A stretch of 64,000 nt of DNA from contig NZ_JALKAA010000001.1 in the NCBI RefSeq assembly GCF_024171605.1, positions 682,001-746,000 of the forward strand, in the 5' to 3' direction. The stretch's first letter is position 1. Each line of letters begins with the position of its first letter. Made by a program: the position numbers and the translations under genes. Source of the stretch: Pontibacter sp. HSC-36F09. Lineage in GTDB: Bacteria; Bacteroidota; Bacteroidia; Cytophagales; Hymenobacteraceae. The notes beneath the pieces are model-generated. The model was not told where the DNA came from, searched no databases, and saw only the letters and a list, made by a program, of their open reading frames with translations. This document shows, one piece after another, positions 61,470-64,000 of this stretch.

Positions 61470-61877
61470 ATGAAATCTGTAAAGACTATCCTGCTGATAG
61501 ACGACGACGATACAACCAATTACCTGAACCAGCGCCTGCTCTCCCGTATGGAGGCGGCATCGGACATCAGGGTAGTGACAAATGGTGAAGAGGCTCTCGA
61601 CTACCTGAACAAAGCTTTCAACGGCGAGGAGAACTATCCGAAGCCGGACCTTATTTTTGTTGACATCAAGATGTCAGTAATGGATGGTTTTGAGTTTCTG
61701 GATGAGTACCAGCGCTTTGAGGAGGATAAAAAGCTACGCACAGTAATGCTCATGCTTACTTCTTCGGCCAGTTTTTACGATCTGGAGCGACTTAAAAAAT
61801 ACCCGGAGGTACGCAGGCATTACTCCAAGCCCCTTGCCGAGGCCGATGTGCGCGAGATCATGGAAACCTATTTTTAA
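61470..61877 (+). CDS. CheY-like response regulator (REC only)
   Basis: A 135-residue receiver domain with the acidic pocket (LLIDDDDTTNYLN), the phosphoacceptor Asp in FVDIKMSVMDGFEF (about residue 66), and the LTSSAS/YSKPL switch residues (Ser/Thr near 100, Lys near 120). It has no effector domain. With the PAS-only protein upstream, it may be an adaptor that passes a phosphoryl signal from a kinase encoded elsewhere. Confidence 0.93.
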   Translation: MKSVKTILLIDDDDTTNYLNQRLLSRMEAASDIRVVTNGEEALDYLNKAFNGEENYPKPDLIFVDIKMSVMDGFEFLDEYQRFEEDKKLRTVMLMLTSSASFYDLERLKKYPEVRRHYSKPLAEADVREIMETYF

Positions 61878-61898
61878 TCGAACCCCATTTTATTGTTT

Positions 61899-61933
61899 AA
61901 GAGGCGCCTTCACAAAGGGCGCCTCTTTTTTTA
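61899..61933 (+). terminator. Terminator after the response regulator
   Basis: AAGAGGCGCC (61899-61908) pairs with GGCGCCTCTT (61918-61927), followed by TTTTTTT. Confidence 0.9.
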
Positions 61934-62036
61934 TACCTGTGCCTGCGCCAACAATAGCCCCCATAAACCGTAAAAAATAATGCCACCATTATGTGACATA
62001 AGATCAAGGCATCTATTATTCAAAAATAAAACAACT

Positions 62037-62867
62037 ATGAGAAACGACGCAGAACATCACGACCAACCGGGCGACTACAACCAGCGCATCGGCCGTGAGC
62101 TATACAATAAGGACAAAGGACAGGAACACCCACAGCGCTACAGCTATAGAGGTCAGGGTCAGAATCAAAAGAAGTGGGATGAAGGCAACTACTTCCATAC
62201 CGGCCCTAGTCCGCGTGGCGCGCAGGACCGCAACCGGGAAGCTGAAAGCGGACATCATTACACAGGCAACAGACCGGGGCCCTACCAGAGCGACCGGGGC
62301 ACTTACCAGACCGGCCACTATGGCAGCCGCAGCGAAAGCCCTTACCGCAACGAAAGTCAATACCTGAACCATGGCTACAGAGGCCCGGGAAGCGGCGGTC
62401 AGCAGCCTTATCGTTCGCAGATGGGCGGTGGATCCCAGCCGGGCAATTACAACGAACCTCCAACCTCGCAGGACAGCCTGTGGCGTGAGGGACCAGGCAC
62501 CCGCAGCCGTTATAAAGAAGACGACTACCGTTATGGAAGCGGCACGCACAACTGGTACAACGAGGGCCGCTACTCCCCGGACGTGGAGCCGGAGAACCAG
62601 GACAAGCGCGGATTTTTTAAGCGCATGCGCGACACTTGGGATGACATTATGCAGTCCGACAACCCAGACTACGAGCCACACAACAGATACGACCCGGAGC
62701 GCCGCGCCGAGCAGCTGAGCACCCGCCAGCGTTACGGCGGGGAGTCATTCCGCGACCGCAATTTTGACCGTGGCTACGAGGGCGGACCGCGCTGGGCCGA
62801 TGAAACTGACTCCGGCAACGACAATTATAACAAAGATGCTGGCAGAAACCAACGCAACCGCCGCTAA
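62037..62867 (+). CDS. Low-complexity Arg/Tyr/Gly/Asn-rich protein
   Basis: With the ATG at 62037 (MRNDAEHHDQPGDYNQRIG) the product has 276 residues and is rich in Arg, Tyr, Gly, Asn, Gln, Ser and Pro, with no predicted fold for most of its length. Short repeats such as YRGPGSG, SQPGNYNE and YRYGSGTHNWYNEGRYSP occur. The only compact stretch is GFFKRMRDTWDDIMQSDNPDYEPHNRYDP near residue 195. I do not recognise a family; proteins of this composition are often RNA- or DNA-associated, but nothing here shows that. It is followed by a strong terminator. Confidence 0.65.
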   Translation: MRNDAEHHDQPGDYNQRIGRELYNKDKGQEHPQRYSYRGQGQNQKKWDEGNYFHTGPSPRGAQDRNREAESGHHYTGNRPGPYQSDRGTYQTGHYGSRSESPYRNESQYLNHGYRGPGSGGQQPYRSQMGGGSQPGNYNEPPTSQDSLWREGPGTRSRYKEDDYRYGSGTHNWYNEGRYSPDVEPENQDKRGFFKRMRDTWDDIMQSDNPDYEPHNRYDPERRAEQLSTRQRYGGESFRDRNFDRGYEGGPRWADETDSGNDNYNKDAGRNQRNRR

Positions 62868-62910
62868 TTCGTATAGCAGACAGATTAGGTTACTTTGGTA
62901 GTAGATTAGT

Positions 62911-62951
62911 AAAAAAGGCAGCTCACCGGCATCGGCGAGCTGCCTTTTTTT
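62911..62951 (+). terminator. Terminator after the Arg/Tyr/Gly-rich gene
   Basis: AAAAAAGGCAGCTC pairs with GAGCTGCCTTTTTT across a short loop containing CCGGCATCGG. Confidence 0.9.
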
Positions 62952-63049
62952 ATGCTGATTCCGAACGCTGATAAACATCAGGCCCAGGTGCCCGTACATA
63001 AAACTCGATACTTTATTTAGAGGCATCTCAGTATTTAAAAAGAAAAGAT

Positions 63050-63493
63050 ATGCACCACGAGGAAGAAAACAGACATCATGAGCGGCACGAACGCCCAGGT
63101 CGTCCGCACCCACGCCACGAGAGTGAGCAGCAGAACTTTCGCAGCCGCTGGGAAGAACCCAGACCTTTTATGCATGACCGGGATAGAAGACATTACGAAG
63201 AAGAAATGCGTGCGCGGGAAGAGCGGGAGCGGCATGCCTACCGCCAGCAGCAAAGCGACCGCCAGCAACATGAGAACATAGACAGACATCTGCACGGTTT
63301 TTCAGATGACCACCATGTCCACCATAGAAGAGGCGAGCACCGAAACTGGCGCGATGACGGCGGGCAATTTAGCGCCGAGAACCAGCACGCCCGCGACAGG
63401 TGGCAGCAGCAGGAGCAGCTCCCACCGCTACGCGAGCAGCGCCGCCGGCAACAGAGCCGTCGTGATGAGGACTGGGATGAACGGGGCTGGTAA
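63050..63493 (+). CDS. Small His/Arg/Glu-rich disordered protein
   Basis: A 147-residue protein made mostly of His, Arg, Glu, Gln and Asp (MHHEEENRHHERHERPG, EEEMRAREERERHAYRQQQ, HLHGFSDDHHVHHRRGEH). It is highly charged and almost certainly disordered, with no catalytic motif; the histidine pairs could bind metal. It resembles the 62037 product in composition but not in sequence. Its reality rests on the length of an open frame with a sensible start; the biased composition makes other frames open too, so confidence is moderate. Confidence 0.55.
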   Translation: MHHEEENRHHERHERPGRPHPRHESEQQNFRSRWEEPRPFMHDRDRRHYEEEMRAREERERHAYRQQQSDRQQHENIDRHLHGFSDDHHVHHRRGEHRNWRDDGGQFSAENQHARDRWQQQEQLPPLREQRRRQQSRRDEDWDERGW

Positions 63494-63507
63494 TTGAGCC
63501 CCATCGT

Positions 63508-64000
63508 TTAGAAACGCTTCCTGAACCCAGCCCCGAACGATACCAGTTCCGGTATGCCGGGTACCAGGTTAAGCGACAGATCATACTGACCTTTCAGCTG
63601 ATAGTTGTACTCGAACTCGCCGCCGTACCAGTAAAATTTGTACTGCCAGTCGCCGCTGCGGTCAAAGTAGCCGTCGTCTTCGTAACCCGGCAGTCGGTTC
63701 CAGTCGCGGCGGTATACTAGGGTAGGGCCGAAACCGCCGTTGAGTGAGTGGCGCCCTGTCCTGAAAATCTGCCCGCGCCACCCCAGGTGCGTGAAGCCGG
63801 CCAGCGATGAGGCACAGTCGGAGTACAGCCCCTGCTCTACCCGCACACTGATGACGTCGCGCACCACAAACCGGTCGTAGCCTACTATACCTCCGAAATT
63901 GAGCACAGCTATACCTTTCCGGTCTAGCCTGTTTTTGAACAGCTCCGGGTTTGGCGTTTGGCGCAGGTGCATCGACAAGCCGAAGAATTTAACTGTATAG
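63508..64000 (-). CDS. C-terminal part of a probable outer-membrane barrel protein, cut by window
   Basis: The minus-strand frame is open from 64000 to 63508, so the gene continues beyond the window; 163 residues are visible. It begins YTVKFFGLSMHLRQTPNPELF and then shows alternating hydrophobic and polar beta strands (GFGPTLVYRRDWNRLPGY, WQYKFYWYGGEFEYNYQL) and ends in FGAGFRKRF, whose terminal Phe is typical of outer-membrane proteins. Two cysteines are absent except one in LYSDCASS. Function unknown. Confidence 0.7.
   Translation of the reverse strand, partial: YTVKFFGLSMHLRQTPNPELFKNRLDRKGIAVLNFGGIVGYDRFVVRDVISVRVEQGLYSDCASSLAGFTHLGWRGQIFRTGRHSLNGGFGPTLVYRRDWNRLPGYEDDGYFDRSGDWQYKFYWYGGEFEYNYQLKGQYDLSLNLVPGIPELVSFGAGFRKRF

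Noticed and set aside
1..64000. CRISPR arrays or ribosomal RNA
   Set aside because: No regularly spaced identical repeats with unique spacers, and no rRNA-like sequence, are present. The repeats at 15301-15484 are too few and too irregular.
1..64000. AGGTATA as a promoter -10 box
   Set aside because: TATA-like content suggests it, but the word is just as common deep inside genes on both strands, and the promoters seen here use TAnnTTTG.

Overview
The window is from a Bacteroidota chromosome. The gene content and style fit the Hymenobacteraceae (Pontibacter-like): the mreBCD-PBP2-rodA cluster, a SusC-style outer-membrane receptor with a carboxypeptidase-regulatory N-terminus, DUF4142, DUF2911, PepSY-like and GYF_2 proteins, and promoters of the TTG...TAnnTTTG type. 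The genus is an inference. The host backbone is moderately GC-rich and saturated with the 7-mer AGGTATA/TATACCT (about 118 sites by eye), which behaves like a genome signature word.

Layout. 1-2150: end of purN, then purH (purine synthesis). 2563-8136: mreB-mreC-mreD-PBP2-rodA, the cell-elongation operon, closed by a long hairpin. 8434-9939: a DUF4242 protein and a TcmP-like protein. 10080-19828: an AT-richer genomic island integrated at the 3' end of tRNA-Leu(UAA). It carries a tyrosine integrase, a helix-turn-helix protein with an operator-like site, a gene II/X-type rolling-circle Rep, an origin-like repeat region, several unknown genes and three membrane acyltransferases. Partial duplicates of one element gene lie between the acyltransferase cargo genes. 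19818-20051: tRNA-Leu and tRNA-Gly. 20218-33832: mutS, SpoU methylase, outer-membrane receptor, M19 dipeptidase, DUF4142 lipoprotein, membrane M28 peptidase, TerC, YajQ. 34420-44921: GNAT, lipocalin, a DUF2157-DUF4401-GDYXXLXY operon, YiaA-like protein, Crp/Fnr regulator, GluQ-type synthetase, DUF2911, MscS channel, PepSY-like protein. 45104-52217: ABC exporter, lipoprotein, J-domain-like protein, a CPBP protease fused to an extra C-terminal domain, RsbQ-like hydrolase, methyltransferase. 52596-56028: accessory stretch with a toxin-antitoxin-like operon, an inverted repeat, a frameshifted small membrane gene and a GYF_2 protein. 56246-64000: mfd, a PAS-only sensor with a CheY-like regulator, two highly charged low-complexity proteins and the end of a probable outer-membrane protein.

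The most interesting material is the tRNA-Leu island (core att repeat, arm-type repeats, displaced tRNA terminator, layered cargo); the pervasive AGGTATA word, which the island nearly lacks; and a dispersed intergenic repeat present twice (23022-23290 and 34040-34315), whose two mutually exclusive hairpins both show compensatory changes between copies.
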